From assembly GCF_004379255.2 (NCBI RefSeq), contig NC_056033.1, forward strand, positions 36,854,719 to 36,918,718: a DNA stretch of 64,000 nt. Direction: 5' to 3'. The translations under genes and the position numbers were made by a program. Below, piece by piece: positions 1-11,661 of this stretch. Source of the stretch: Salvia splendens (lineage: Eukaryota; Streptophyta; Magnoliopsida; Lamiales; Lamiaceae). The stretch's first letter is position 1, and each line of letters begins with the position of its first letter. Below the pieces are notes generated by a model that was not told the origin of the DNA, ran no database searches, and was given only the letters and a program-made list of their open reading frames with translations.

Positions 1-794
1 AATGCTCATCCAACACCCACCACAACTTTTAATAGTAGAAACAAAAGCTTTAAAATAAATTTAAAATAATTATTGAGTGTCGTCTATCCAAACATAAAAG
101 GCGGACCACATGTGTATTAGGCGCCACCTACCCAATAATAAAAGGCAGTCTCAAGCAACGATACGTAAAAATAAGCACAAAATCAAAAAGAAAAAACACT
201 TACGAGCACAAAAAGCAACTAAAACAAGCATGACATTTTTAGAATTTAAATGCGTCTTATGTTTTACTGGTCAATCATTCTTAGAGAAATTAAAAGTGAA
301 TACGTCTTATATTGATAGTGAGTACGGATGTGAGGCTTATATAGTGGTAGAATAGAGAGAGCTAGAAATCAGACTCAAGCTCGCCTTGCTATCTCCGGAT
401 CGAATTCTGTACAAGATCTTTTTTAACTGAATCTCATATAGCTCATGTATATCTTTGGTCATATATATAGAGGTAGAACTCGACCTAATGTCATTTTTAG
501 GGAGGGATGAAGATAATGTCATTGTTTATCCTACTATAGTACTAGTATCTTTTGCTCATTTTCACCACCTTCAAAATTAAATTTATACGGAGTAATACGT
601 AGACAACGTGTCACTTTGCTTGTCGATTTATATATTGTTTGTGTCTTGTTTTTCAGTCGACAGATGCATTAATATTTAATAGTGACGCACACGAATAGCC
701 AAAATTTTATTTTTGGAGCGGAATGATTTCTTCATTTTTATTCGATTGCTCTAAATGTATGTAGCAACGGTATACATTTCTTGTTAATTGTTTG
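1..794. other. Intergenic, no gene seen
   Basis: AT-rich DNA upstream of the Copia insertion. Open frames are short, lack codon structure and match no family I know. Nothing supportable is seen. Confidence 0.6.
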
Positions 795-1160
795 TGTTGA
801 AACAATGGTGATTGATCGACAAGAACAAGAACTAGAGAGAAAATAGAAAGTAGGGTTTTGGGAGAAAAATTGTAGAGTCTTTTATTGCTTCAAGAATGTG
901 ATGAACAAAATGAATTAACTGCTAACTACTCTACATCAGCTATTTATATACATCAGTAAACTAATGAAGTGATCGAGACTTCACTTCTTGAACAGCAGTT
1001 ACAACAGACGAGCTTCAACCGAGAGCTCAACAACAGTCACTAACGGCTAGTAGCCGTTTCTAACTACTTTTTGAATCTTGCACTTCTTGATTTGGTGTGA
1101 TGCATCTCCACACTAATCTCCCATGCACATGTGTCGCTTCTTCATCCATCCTCTGTAACA
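795..1160 (-). repeat. 3' LTR of the Copia element
   Basis: Left copy of the 366-bp LTR, starting TGTTGAAACAATGG and ending CCTCTGTAACA on the plus strand. It differs from the other LTR at about six sites (near 847, 848, 855, 892, 1008 and 1132). Confidence 0.95.
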
Positions 1161-1171
1161 ATCTCCACCTT
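1161..1171 (-). other. Polypurine tract of the Copia element
   Basis: On the minus strand the bases just before the 3' LTR read AAGGTGGAGAT and run into TGTTACAG. This is the usual Copia plus-strand priming site. Confidence 0.8.
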
Positions 1172-1188
1172 GGATGAAGAAGCAACAC

Positions 1189-4100
1189 TCAAAATACCAT
1201 CTGATGCATACTCACTAATCTGCAGCAATATCTAAACTTTTCCTTACTCAAAGGCTTTGTCAACATGTCTGCGGGATTGTGAGCTGTGCCTATGTAACGC
1301 CCCACTTTTCGAACCCTAATTTTCGAACCCTAAAATTTTGCATTAAATGTTTTAATGCCGTGAAGTGTGTGGATTAATTGACGAGTGAATTAATTGCTTG
1401 ATTTCTATGCGACCTAATTTTGTTTTGGAGTTGAGAGGAGGAATAGTCAATCTTGTCGAATTGATAACGTGGCCTTAATTAATCGATGCGGAATGAAATA
1501 TAGCCGCAAATTATATTTTTATTTTGGGGAGTGAGATTTTAATAGGATCATCAATAATTGTCTTACCCATTTTATTGGAATTTTCGACCACTATGAATTT
1601 ATGGAGAGAAATTATTTTCTTGGATTTAATTATTTGCTTGGGATAATTACCCAATTAAATCCAAAGCCTAATTATCCTATTTCTTGATGAAAGAATCGGC
1701 CCCTATTATTCCTAAGAAGATTACGAAATCTCTTAACTTGTGGGAAAAGAAATTAATCATTATTTATTTTGATCCCTTAATTATTTCATTCCATGTTTAA
1801 TTGGAATATCCTAGCAAATCTTGCCTCATCTTATTTTATTCAAGATTTGGAAATTATTCCTTGTGGAAGGAATATTTCACACGCCTATTTCCATTTATTG
1901 TGGGAGGATTTTTATTAATTTTCTTGCTCCGTATTATTTTATTCTGCTCCGTGAAAATACTAAATTAAATCAATGGCTAATTAAATGGCCATGATTTTCG
2001 AAATATTCTCCCTTATTCTCCCTCATTATTCACGCCAATTCCCTTCCCCCAAATCTCTCAAATCTTAATTTAAGTTATTCTCCCAAATCTTCAATTAATT
2101 GTGGGATATTCTATTCCTTAAGCCTATAAATAGAGATTATTGAAGAACCAAGGTTTTATTCGCTTTCTACCGATTGTTTCGTCCAAGAAAGGTAAATTCA
2201 AACCTATATTCTTCACTCCTCTCCATCTAAACCTTCTTTGACTCCGTCATGCATGTAGAGAGTGTAGGGAATGTAGATCTAAGGGTTTAATCGGTGGGAA
2301 TGTGTAATCGTATGTTTGATTGCGTTTTGATTTCAATTGGTTGATGATTTAATGAATCCTCGGTGAATGATATGTGATTTCATGAAAATATGTGTCTAAG
2401 GACCCTTTTGAGCATGCTTGTATGTTAAAACCATGAAAAGGTTGATTTTGAATAAGTGGGGGTAAACCCTAATTCGAATTTCTAAAAGCATGAGGAACTG
2501 TGATTCCGAACAGTAAGTTCCGACTCGTTTTTGACCGAACAAATGAACTCCAATTTGATCGATTCTTTTTTCTGAGTAAACTTCATGATGTCTTCTGTGT
2601 TTTGTGTAAATTTCAACTCATTTGGATAAAATATGGATTTTTGGTGAATTTTTAAAGTTGACTGCGCATTTCTGGCAGAAACTGTTTTCTCGACCAGTAG
2701 GTTACGTTTTCTATTTGACTGACCTAAAAACGTTATTTTAGCATGATTTTTTAAACTGGAAGTTATTTGATGAGTCTACTGCGTTGTGGTGAAATTTTAG
2801 CCCCAACGGAAGTCGGGTGAATTTTTAATAATTTTTATTAAATGGTTGCGCAGTGCTGCCAGATTTCTACCTTTACAAAAACACTATGTTGTTATAAGTG
2901 ATATACATGATTGATATATGTGATGACATGATGTGTTGTTCAAAGATGGGAAAAGGGAAAACGATAGGGACATGCATAATATTAAGTCAATGGTTGTGAG
3001 TGATAAGATATATACATTATCTAAAGGTGATAACTCGTGCGCGAAGCGTGATAACAAAGGAAAGGCAGTAGTTGGTATCTAAACGGTCGAGGTGGGCTTC
3101 TTTTCTACCCTACACTATGTGTGGGCTTTCTTTTACTAAACTCTTTTACGTATGATTGTGGAGCTATAAGGGTGGTTTAAAGTATTTATCATGCCGTGAT
3201 TTGTTTTAACGTGCCTATCTGATATGGCTATTGCCACTGTTATATAAATCGAATTCGGGTCCTCGTAGGGCCGCAAACCCTACTTGGATTAGTGTACACC
3301 TATGGTAGATCGTGTGCTAGCGTACGGGCTGGCCGGTCTAGTGACCTGGTTTGCAGCCGCATTCCTTGTCATGTATTGGCAGATATGGCTATTGTCTATG
3401 GGAAAATGACTGATCAGTCGAATTTTACAATGGGAAATGATTTGAGTGCCTCGGGCCTTTCTAAAGCTAAACCCTGATGGTTACTTACGTATGGCATGAT
3501 AAACTATATCTTTATTAAAAATGTTTTCGGCATAAGTCCACTGAGTATTTTATAAGTACTCAGCCCTGCATATGTTTTCCTTATGTGCAGGTTGAGCGGC
3601 GACGAGCGGTTGGCGGTGTTGAGCAAATTAAACGAAATGATAATATTGTCTTGAAACTCCGAGTGTCGTCGTGTCTTCACACATGACTTCACTCTTTCTC
3701 TTGGTCGTTTTCCGCTGCGATATTTCTTTTACTTATTAGCAATTGGGCTTGGACTTGAATTTGTTCCGTTGTTGGATATTTTAAAGTCTTGCTGGATAAT
3801 GTCAAACTCTTAATCTTTTCCATTAATATTAATGTCTGGCCCAACTCATTATTTAAACCCGAGCCCTCATCTTGTTTTATACTTAATTGCTCGTTTAATA
3901 TGTTGGTCAAGCCTTATTGATGAAACCCTAGCCTATTTTCCTTGTTATATTTAAGTCTGTTTAAGTCGCGATCGCCCGCATTTATTATACCCTAGAAGGG
4001 CGGTCGTGACAGCCTATCTTCACCAGCTTCACTTTCCCACTTTCCACTTCATCACGTATAAAATGCAGCCTAACATCGATGTGTTTGCTGCGCTCGTGGA

Positions 4101-7100
4101 ACATCTGGTGTTTGGCTAAACACAATGCTCCATTATTGTCACAATGTATGGCGACTCCAGTCTGCTGCACATTGAACTCTCCAACGAGACCGAACAACCA
4201 TTTGCCTTCTTTCACTGCTGAGGTCAGTGCTATATACTCAGCTTCAGTGGTGGATAAAGCAACCACATTCTGCAAACTCGACTTCCAACATATAGCAACA
4301 CCAAACAAAGTGAATATGTAGCCAGTCTGCGATCTTCTTGTATCAATGCTCGCGGCATAATCTGAGTCGCAATAACCTTGCAAAGCTTCTTCCTCCGCTC
4401 CACCTTGATCAGTAAACAAAATTCCCAGGTTACTAGCACCTCCCAAATACCTCAAAGTCCACTTGAGAGCACTCCAGTGCTGTCTGCCATAGGCTGCCAT
4501 GTAACGGCTTGTTGCACTTATAGCATGAGCCATGTCGGGTCTTGTGCATATCATCAGGTACATCAGACTCCCAATGATGTTAGAATATGGAATTGCATCC
4601 ATTTCCTTCCTTTCTTCATCACTTTTGGCTGCCTGCTCATTTGACAGTTTGAAGTGCATAGGCATTGGAGTTGAAGTACTCTTCATGTTATCAACTCTAA
4701 ACTTCTTCAATACTTTCTGAATATACTCAGACTGAAACAACCATAGCTTCTTCTCACTTCTCTTTCTGACTATATCCATTCCGAGTATCCTCCTTGCATT
4801 ACCAAGATCTTTCATTTCAAACACTATCATGAGCTGCTTCTTTACCTTCCTGATCTCCATTGAATCTGCCCCAGATATGAGCATATCATCCACATAGAGG
4901 AGAAGGTAGATGGGAGTCTTGTTCCTTTGCCTCTTGATGAACACACAACTGTCATACAACGATCTAGCAAATCCCAAATCAGCCAAGCTCTCTCCAAACT
5001 TGAGATACCACTGCCGGCTGCTTTGCTTGAGGCCATACAAACTTTTCTTGAGCAAACACACTTTCTCTTCTGACCCAGGGACCTCGAAGCCTTGTAGCTG
5101 AGCCATGTATATTGTCTCTTCAAGTTCCCCATTCAAGAAAGCAGTCTTGACATCCAATTGCTCCAAATCCCAGTTTCTCTTTGCTGCCACTACCATGAGC
5201 ACTCTAATGGAATTGTGCTTCACAACTGGAGAGTAGACTTCATTAAAGTCTATCCCTTCTTCTTGGTTGAAGCCTTTAGCAACGAGCCTAGCCTTAAATC
5301 TGACCTTCTCTGCAGCTGCGGTCTCAATTTTCTTTTTAAACACCCATTTGCATCCAATAACTTTTCTAAGCTCAGCCTTGTCAACCAATATCCATGTTTT
5401 GTTGTTGATTAGGGACTCCACCTCTTCCTCCATAGCTTGAAGCCACTGACTCTTCTCTGATCCATTCATAGCTTCATGATAGGAATTAGGTTCTGATGTC
5501 TCTAGTTGTTCTGCCACACTCAGAGCATAATAGAGCATCTCATAATCATTGAATCGGGCTGGTGCTCTCACAACTCTTCTTGGCATGTCCCTTGCAATCT
5601 GATGCTCTGGTGTTGTGACTTGCTGATCATTCACTCTAGTGTTTTGATCCTCTGAAACTCCACCTGCTTCCTCATCTTCCATATTCATATCATCAGATGG
5701 AGCATCAGCATCCTTGAATGTGAAATGAGCAGTGTCTTCAGCAATTTTTCTTGGAGATTTCTGCATCAGAAATGGCATATCATCTTCAATGAAGACAACA
5801 TCCCTACTAATAACTATCTTGTGACTCTGAGGCTCAATACACCAGAGCCTATACCCCTTCACTCCCTTTGGATAGCCTAGCATGATGCATTTCAAGGCTC
5901 TTGCACTGAGCTTTCCCTGCTTCAAGGGAGCAAATGCCTTACACCCAAAAGGCTTTAGCCTTGAATAATTTGATTTTGATCCATACCACTTCTCATCTGG
6001 GATGGACCCCTTTATGGCTGAAGAGGGACACTTGTTGATGGGGTAGGCCGCTGTAGTCACCGCTTCTCCTCAGAACTCTTTACCTACACCAGAGGATGAG
6101 AGAAGGCACCTCACCCTCTCAAGAAGAGTGCGGTTGAGCCTCTCTGCCACCCCATTTTGTTGGGGGTTGGCAGGCACGGTCTTGTGTCTTCTAATAGCTT
6201 TCTCCTTACAAAAGACATCAAAATCCTTGGACAAATACTCCAGCCCGTTGTCTGTCCTCAGCACCTTAGGACAAGAACCCTTCTCAGTCTGCATTTCTGT
6301 GCACCAGCTTTTGAAAGTCCCAAATGCCTCTGACTTCTCTTTCAAGATGAACACCCACACTTTCCTAGAGAAGTCATCTATGATGGACATGTAATACCTG
6401 CCCCCACCAAGGCTCTTGACAGGAGATGGACCCCAAAGATCCGAATGAACATAGTCTAGAAGTGAAGTAGAAGTATGAGTACCTGCTGGATATGGCAGTT
6501 TCTTTGATTTTCCAAGCAAGCAATCTTCACACTTTATCATTTTTTCTTGATTGCTTGCCTCTATCACCCCCTTCTTTATCATCTCCTTCAAGGTCCCTTC
6601 TGCTGGATGTCCCAATTTTAGATGCCAAGCATTGATATCCGCATGAACAACAACATGGGTTTCACCAGTAACCACTGCAGCATCCAGGTAATAGAGACTG
6701 CCTTTCCTGTGGGCAATCATTTTGATTTGTTGTCCCTTGCATACTCTCATTTCTCCACCCTCAGAAAAAAAGCTGAATCCCTTCCTTTCAAGAGTTCCAA
6801 GTGATACAAGATTTCTTTTAACCTCAGGTATATACCTGACATCCGTGAGGATCTTGACAGATCCATCACTTAATCTCAGCTTAATGCTGCCTATGCCTCT
6901 GATGCTACATGCCTTGTTGTTGCCTAGCAAGACTGATCCATCACACTCCTTCAATTCAGAAAACCAGTCTAGATTTGGACATATATGGAATGAGCAACCG
7001 GAGTCCATTATCCAAGATCCTTGCTCAATCCTATCATCAACATTCAGCACCTCAGCAGGCTCTTCACCTTTACTGCTGACAAGATTTGTATGAGGCTTGT

Positions 7101-7878
7101 TTTCTTCAGCCATCTTCTTCTTCCAGCCATAGCAATCTTTCTTTAAATGGACAGGCTTCTTGCACCAATGGCAAGATCTTGTCTCCTTGGATCCAGAGGC
7201 TTGAGATCTAGGCTGCTCGAACTTCTTTGTGAACTTCTTCTTGTTCCATTTCTTGACATTGAGAGATTCAGCCTGAGATTCTGATTTCCTTGTGCCATTA
7301 TTCTGCAACTCTTTGGCCATGAGTGCAGAATAAACCTCATTGTAGGTTATAATTGTGTCTCTCCCATAAAGAATCGCATCTCTCAACTGGTCATAGGAAC
7401 TGGGCAAGGCATTCAAGACCAGAATCGCCTTGTCCTCATCTTTCATCTTCACATCCACTGCCTCCAGATCATTTACGGCCTTGCAAAAGTCCTCTAGCTG
7501 CTCAACTATTGATCTATCTTCAGAGAAGCTGTAAGAATAAAGCCTCCTCTTCATGCACAAACGATTGGCCAGGGACTTTGCAAGGTAAACTTCATCGAGC
7601 TTCTTCAAGATACCCAAAGCCGTATTCCCCCCTTGAACCTCTCTCAATACTTTGTCTCCCAAACACAGAATGATTGCACTATGAGCCTTCATCTGCATCT
7701 CATTGAACTTAGCTTGTGCTTTCTCATCCAACACAGGAGCCTTCGCCTTCCCATCTGATTCAGTCGAAGTCAGAACTGACGCAAGACCCTGCTGAACAAG
7801 AACTGCCCTCATCTTCATCTTCCACAAGCCGTAGTCATTCTTGCCCGAGAACTTCTCCGCCTCGAGCCTAGCTGCCAT
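1189..7878 (-). pseudogene. Copia gag-pol polyprotein, interrupted
   Basis: A single minus-strand reading frame from the ATG at 7878 encodes gag, a CCHC zinc knuckle (CHWCKKPVHLKKDC), protease (MDSGCSFH, with DSG at the active site), an HHCC plus D,D(35)E integrase (HSDLWGP, RTDNGLEY, NGVAERLNRTLLE), reverse transcriptase (YVDDMLI) and RNase H (YCDSDYA, STTEAEY). A TGA at 6070-6072 replaces a Trp codon just after the integrase core; the frame then continues unchanged. At about 4012 the frame is cut by the solo LTR. The last 33 or so codons, including a motif beginning PADMLTKPL, resume at about 1287 and stop at 1189-1191. There are thus two separate lesions in an otherwise well-kept frame. 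Sequence character around RT fits the Tork/Tnt1 lineage, which is my inference. Confidence 0.95.
1293..4011 (+). mobile_element. Solo LTR, Ty3/Gypsy-like (possibly Tekay/Del)
   Basis: A 2,719-bp insertion starts TGTAACGCCCCAC and ends GGTCGTGACA. It is flanked by the 5-bp direct repeat GCCTA (1288-1292 and 4012-4016) and sits inside the Copia pol frame, which reads straight across once the insertion is ignored. It has no internal protein-coding domain, as expected of a solo LTR left by LTR-LTR recombination. A TATA-like CCTATAAATAG at about 2122 on the plus strand suggests plus orientation. The 3' part contains the phrase CAGCCCTGCATATG, which I associate with plant Tekay-type LTRs; that lineage call is tentative. 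It must be younger than the Copia insertion. Confidence 0.88.
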
Positions 7879-8297
7879 TCTTCAAACTCCTGATCGATCA
7901 ATCGCTTTCCCACAGACGGCGTCAATTGTTGAAACAATGGTGATTGATCGACAAGAACAAGAACTAGAGAGAAAATAGTTAGTAGGATTTTGGGAGAAAA
8001 ATTGTAGAGTCTTTTATTGCTTTAAGAATGTGATGAACAAAATGAATTAACTGCTAACTACTCTACATCAGCTATTTATATACATCAGTAAACTAATGAA
8101 GTGATCGAGACTTCACTTCTTGAACAGCAGTTACAACAGTCGAGCTTCAACCGAGAGCTCAACAACAGTCACTAACGGCTAGTAGCCGTTTCTAACTACT
8201 TTTTGAATCTTGCACTTCTTGATTTGGTGTGATGCATCTCCACACTAATCTCCCATGCACATGCGTCGCTTCTTCATCCATCCTCTGTAACAGTTTG

Positions 8298-9327
8298 CAC
8301 CTTTTATTTGTGCCGTGTGTGTAGCTGTTATACACTCCTATTTCAGATAGAAGATGTGTGTGATCTATTCATGGATGTCTTTCTTCTTGTTAAAAAATGA
8401 AATTATTTTTTTGGTAAATGCGATGAAGGTAAATTTTGACTGCACATTTAGCCTAAAGATAAATTTGTACGTAAAACAAAAGGAAATAGTTATATATTTT
8501 GAAATTATGCTGGTACTCGATTATTGATTTTCATTATCCTGTATGCAAATATATAAGAAAATTGACCATTTTTATAAAAAATACTGTATGTTTTTTCACG
8601 CAACTCTTAAATAGATTTTCATTTTTTGGGGGAATTGAATCTGTCTATACTTTTTCATTTTTGTTTTTCTATTTCTTTTTTCTTTGACCTTGTCAATGTT
8701 TGCTTTCGGCGTTGGAATGCAATTGAATTGTTTTAAATTCTATATACCTTAATTCAGGGTAATCCTAACCTTAGTTAGTTATATAAACCAGTCTCAACAA
8801 ATAAACAATTCTTCAAACACCCTCCATCTTAATAAAACTCGAACACATTTTAATTATTAAGCTAAATTTTATTACAATCAAAAAGTGGATGCCAAATAAA
8901 GAGGTAATTTCATTTGAAACGCACCATATTCTCTCACAAAATGAGATTTTGGATCCAATTTTTCTGGAAAATTCAGTTTAATACTATTGATTTTTCTTAA
9001 AAATTCAAATTTTGAATCAATTTAATAATCAAGCGAAAATCTAAACTATAAACCGCCCCAACCTATTTAGTAAATCAGACCCAACAGATAAATCATTTTG
9101 CAAACAATCTCCTTCTCCTCAATATTCATTCACTTTTTATAACATATTTTAAGAACAGAGCTTAATTTTATTAAAATCAAGTGGCCTAATAAAGAGGTGA
9201 TTTCATTTAAAGCATATCATATTCTCTCACAAATAAAGAGGCCATTTTAAATACAGTAGTAGTAAAAGAATTTATATTTCCAGTGAATAATGATCATCGA
9301 CCTTAATCACCTTATCATTGTCACAAC
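8298..9327. repeat. Intergenic with a diverged direct duplication
   Basis: No gene is seen. Two stretches, roughly 8755-8950 and 9050-9240, resemble each other. Both contain an AACA(A/G)ATAAA motif, then a CTCC-rich piece, then a TTTCATTT...CATATTCTCTCACAAA block. This looks like an old tandem duplication about 295 bp apart. Confidence 0.5.
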
Positions 9328-9330
9328 TAA

Positions 9331-11329
9331 GGCCACCCGCAACGGGTCATCGCGGGTGGCCCGAATTTCGTTCCTCCGTGACGAAACGATGGCGGGATGC
9401 GTTGCAGTGTCCCGTCCCGTCACCATCCCGCCAGAACGCCCGTCACGCCGAGACGCAGCGCGAGACGTTTCGCCACGCGCTCCCGCGACGTGGCGCGCTC
9501 CCAGGCCATGCGTGACGCTCACTCGCCGGCCCGCGAGTGGGTTTCGTCACGCTGACACAATAATTCATTTTTTTTAAAAAAATCGAATTAAATAAAAAAA
9601 AATAAAAAATTCGAAAGCGGTAATATTACCGTTTACTTTTTATTTATTTTTTATTTTTTTTCTCTATAAATACTCCTATTTCATCCTCATTTCACACACA
9701 AACACACATCTAAACCTCTCAAATCCTCTCTCTTTCCTCTCCAATTTTCACCTCAAATCATCTCTTTTATTCTTCCCCCAATTTTAATCGATCTAATGGA
9801 TCCATATGAGCAAATGCGTCGAATAATGGAAGATTCACTTGAAGAAGATCGACGCCGGGAGGCGGAGGAAGCCGCGCCGCCCCAAAGACGCTCACGGACT
9901 TATCGATCGTAACCGGGAGGAAGCCGCCGCAAGGTTAGTCCGCGACTACTTCAGCGATAACCCGGTGTGGGGAGATACCTACTTCCGTCGCCGTTTCCGC
10001 ATGCGGCGACCGCTATTTCTCCACATCGCAAATACATTGGCGGCCCGGGAAGAGTTATTCCAAGAAAGGTTCGACGCCGTCGGCCGTCCCAGCCACACGA
10101 CGTTGCAGAAATGTACTGCAGCAATCCGTCAGCTTGCGACTGAACAAACGGCGGATGTGTTCGACGAATACCTCCACATTGGAGAAAGCGCTGGGAGAAT
10201 GTGCTTGCTCCAATTCTGCAAAGGCGTCCGGGCAGCCTTCACCGACGAATTTCTCTGGAAGCCAAGCACGACAGATTGCCAGTTCCTGCTCCGCCTTCAC
10301 GAAGAAGTGCACGGATTCCCCGGGATGCTTGGCAGCGTCGATTGCATGCACTGGCAATGGAAAAATTGCTCGGTGGCGTGGAGGGGGTCGTACACGAGCG
10401 GCCACAAAGGCACCCACCCCACCGTTATACAGAGGCTGTTGCCGACTACCGGTTATGGATTTGCCATGCGTACTTCGGGGTCCCCGGCTCGAACAACGAC
10501 ATAAACGTGCTCCACCAATCCGACCTCTTGGCCGAAGTTTTGGATGGTAAAGCGCCGGCCATCAACTTCACCGCTAACAACCGGCGCTATAAAATGAGGT
10601 ACTATCTTGCCGACGACATCTACCCGAAGTGGCCAACCTTCGTGAAGACGTGCACCATGCTTGTGAACGCAAAGCAGACGCTTTTTGCACAGAAGCAGGA
10701 GGCTGCTCAGAAGGATGTGGAGCGGGCGTTCGGGGTTCTCTAAGCGCGCTTCAACATTATCAAAGCCTCGGCTCGTACGTGGTTCATGGAGAGCATGGTC
10801 GACATCATGTATACGTGCATAATCTTGCACAACATGATTGTCCAAGACGAAGAACCCGAGGCGGGAAATTGGTTCGACCCTGAAGCCCCCGGAAGCTCTA
10901 CCGCAAGTAGTCCGCCACGCAGTGGAGTGCATCCGTCTATACAAGAACGGTTGTCTATTCGGGCAAGGACACGTGACTCTTCCGCCCACGCCCAACTCCA
11001 AGATGATCTAATGGAGCACATTTGAGCAAAATTTGGCGGTGGAGATTATTAAATTATGTATTTTTAGTTTTTTAGGAAATTATTAAATTATATTTTTTTA
11101 CGAATTTTATGTTGTAAGTTTATTTTATTTAATGAAGTGTGTTTTTATTAATTTAATTTGGTTGGAAATAAAAATAAAAAATGAAATTGAATGAATAGTA
11201 ATTTAAGGGACGGAGGGTTATAGGTTCCGTCCCTCAGTTAAGAGATGGAGTAAAAAAGTACAGTGGCATCCATAAATAGTAATTTAATGGACGATTAATG
11301 GACGGATAAGTGACAGCGTTGCGGATGGC
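9331..11329 (+). mobile_element. PIF/Harbinger DNA transposon with decayed transposase
   Basis: The ends are short imperfect inverted repeats: GGCCACCCGCAACG at the left and, reading inward from the right, GCCATCCGCAACG. The trinucleotide TAA, the usual Harbinger target, sits on both sides (9328-9330 and 11330-11332). The GC-rich subterminal stretches (about 9331-9540) contrast with the AT-rich surroundings. It encodes only a transposase; no ORF1/Myb-like gene is present. Confidence 0.85.
9796..11052 (+). pseudogene. Harbinger transposase (HARBI1/ALP1-like), broken
   Basis: A DDE-superfamily nuclease of the PIF/Harbinger type. The frame opens at the ATG at 9796, shifts near 9905-9915, shifts again near 10430, meets TAA at about 10741 in place of a codon before ARFNI, and has TGA near 11024 before the final AKFGGGDY. 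The catalytic neighbourhoods are still readable: first Asp in GSVDCMHW, second Asp in SNNDINV, Glu in KDVERAFG. The C-terminal helix with TCIILHNMI is also kept. Four lesions make it non-functional. It is related to, but clearly diverged from, the intact copy at 56335-57618. Confidence 0.92.
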
Positions 11330-11332
11330 TAA

Positions 11333-11661
11333 GTTATTTTTTGTTACTAATTTATGAATCAAATTAAGGTAATAGATAGTACTAATTGATTGCAAAAAAT
11401 TAAAGTATTTAATAAAACGACACGTGTACATCTTGGTAATAGAGGGTCACAATGGAATTGCCCATGTGTGCATATACATACATATAATGTATATATCCAT
11501 TTTCTCTCTCACAATTAATTCATTCATTCATTCATTCATCTTCTCAACCTTACTTCTTTAACTCCAACAAGTAACTTCATTCTTCCCCTTTTGCTCTCTC
11601 ATCTCTCATTTCCTTCCCCAAATCAAACTCAAGCAAGCTCAGAATCACAGCTAAATTCAAC
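11333..11661 (+). promoter_or_regulatory. Upstream region and 5' leader of the E2 gene
   Basis: AT-rich up to about 11500, then a CATT microsatellite (about 11519-11540) and a CT-rich stretch just before the ATG, as is common in plant 5' leaders. A TATATA-like run lies near 11471-11495. The start of transcription cannot be placed. Confidence 0.4.

Larger units (their letters stand above)
795..8292 (-). mobile_element. Complete Ty1/Copia LTR retrotransposon (Tork/Tnt1-like)
   Basis: Two 366-bp direct LTRs (795-1160 and 7927-8292) begin TG and end CA. They are bordered by the same 5-bp target duplication GTTTG (790-794 and 8293-8297). The coding strand is minus, so the right LTR is the 5' LTR. 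I count six differences between the LTRs (about 1.6%), pointing to a fairly recent insertion. Domain order gag-protease-integrase-RT-RNase H identifies Copia. The polypurine tract next to the 3' LTR is typical. The primer-binding site is not the usual initiator-Met type: the stretch next to the 5' LTR reads TGACGCCGTC, which only partly resembles a tRNA-Asp site. The element carries a stop codon in integrase and a Gypsy-like solo LTR at 1293-4011, so it is dead as an autonomous element. Confidence 0.96.

Noticed and set aside
1293..4011. Autonomous gene content in the 2.7-kb insertion
   Set aside because: Only short frames without domains; TG...CA ends and a 5-bp duplication fit a solo LTR.
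8499..8687. A 62-codon plus-strand frame rich in Phe
   Set aside because: Typical of T-rich spacer DNA.
10055..11021. Several open frames antisense to the Harbinger transposase
   Set aside because: Shadows of a GC-rich coding strand; the sense frames carry the DDE motifs.
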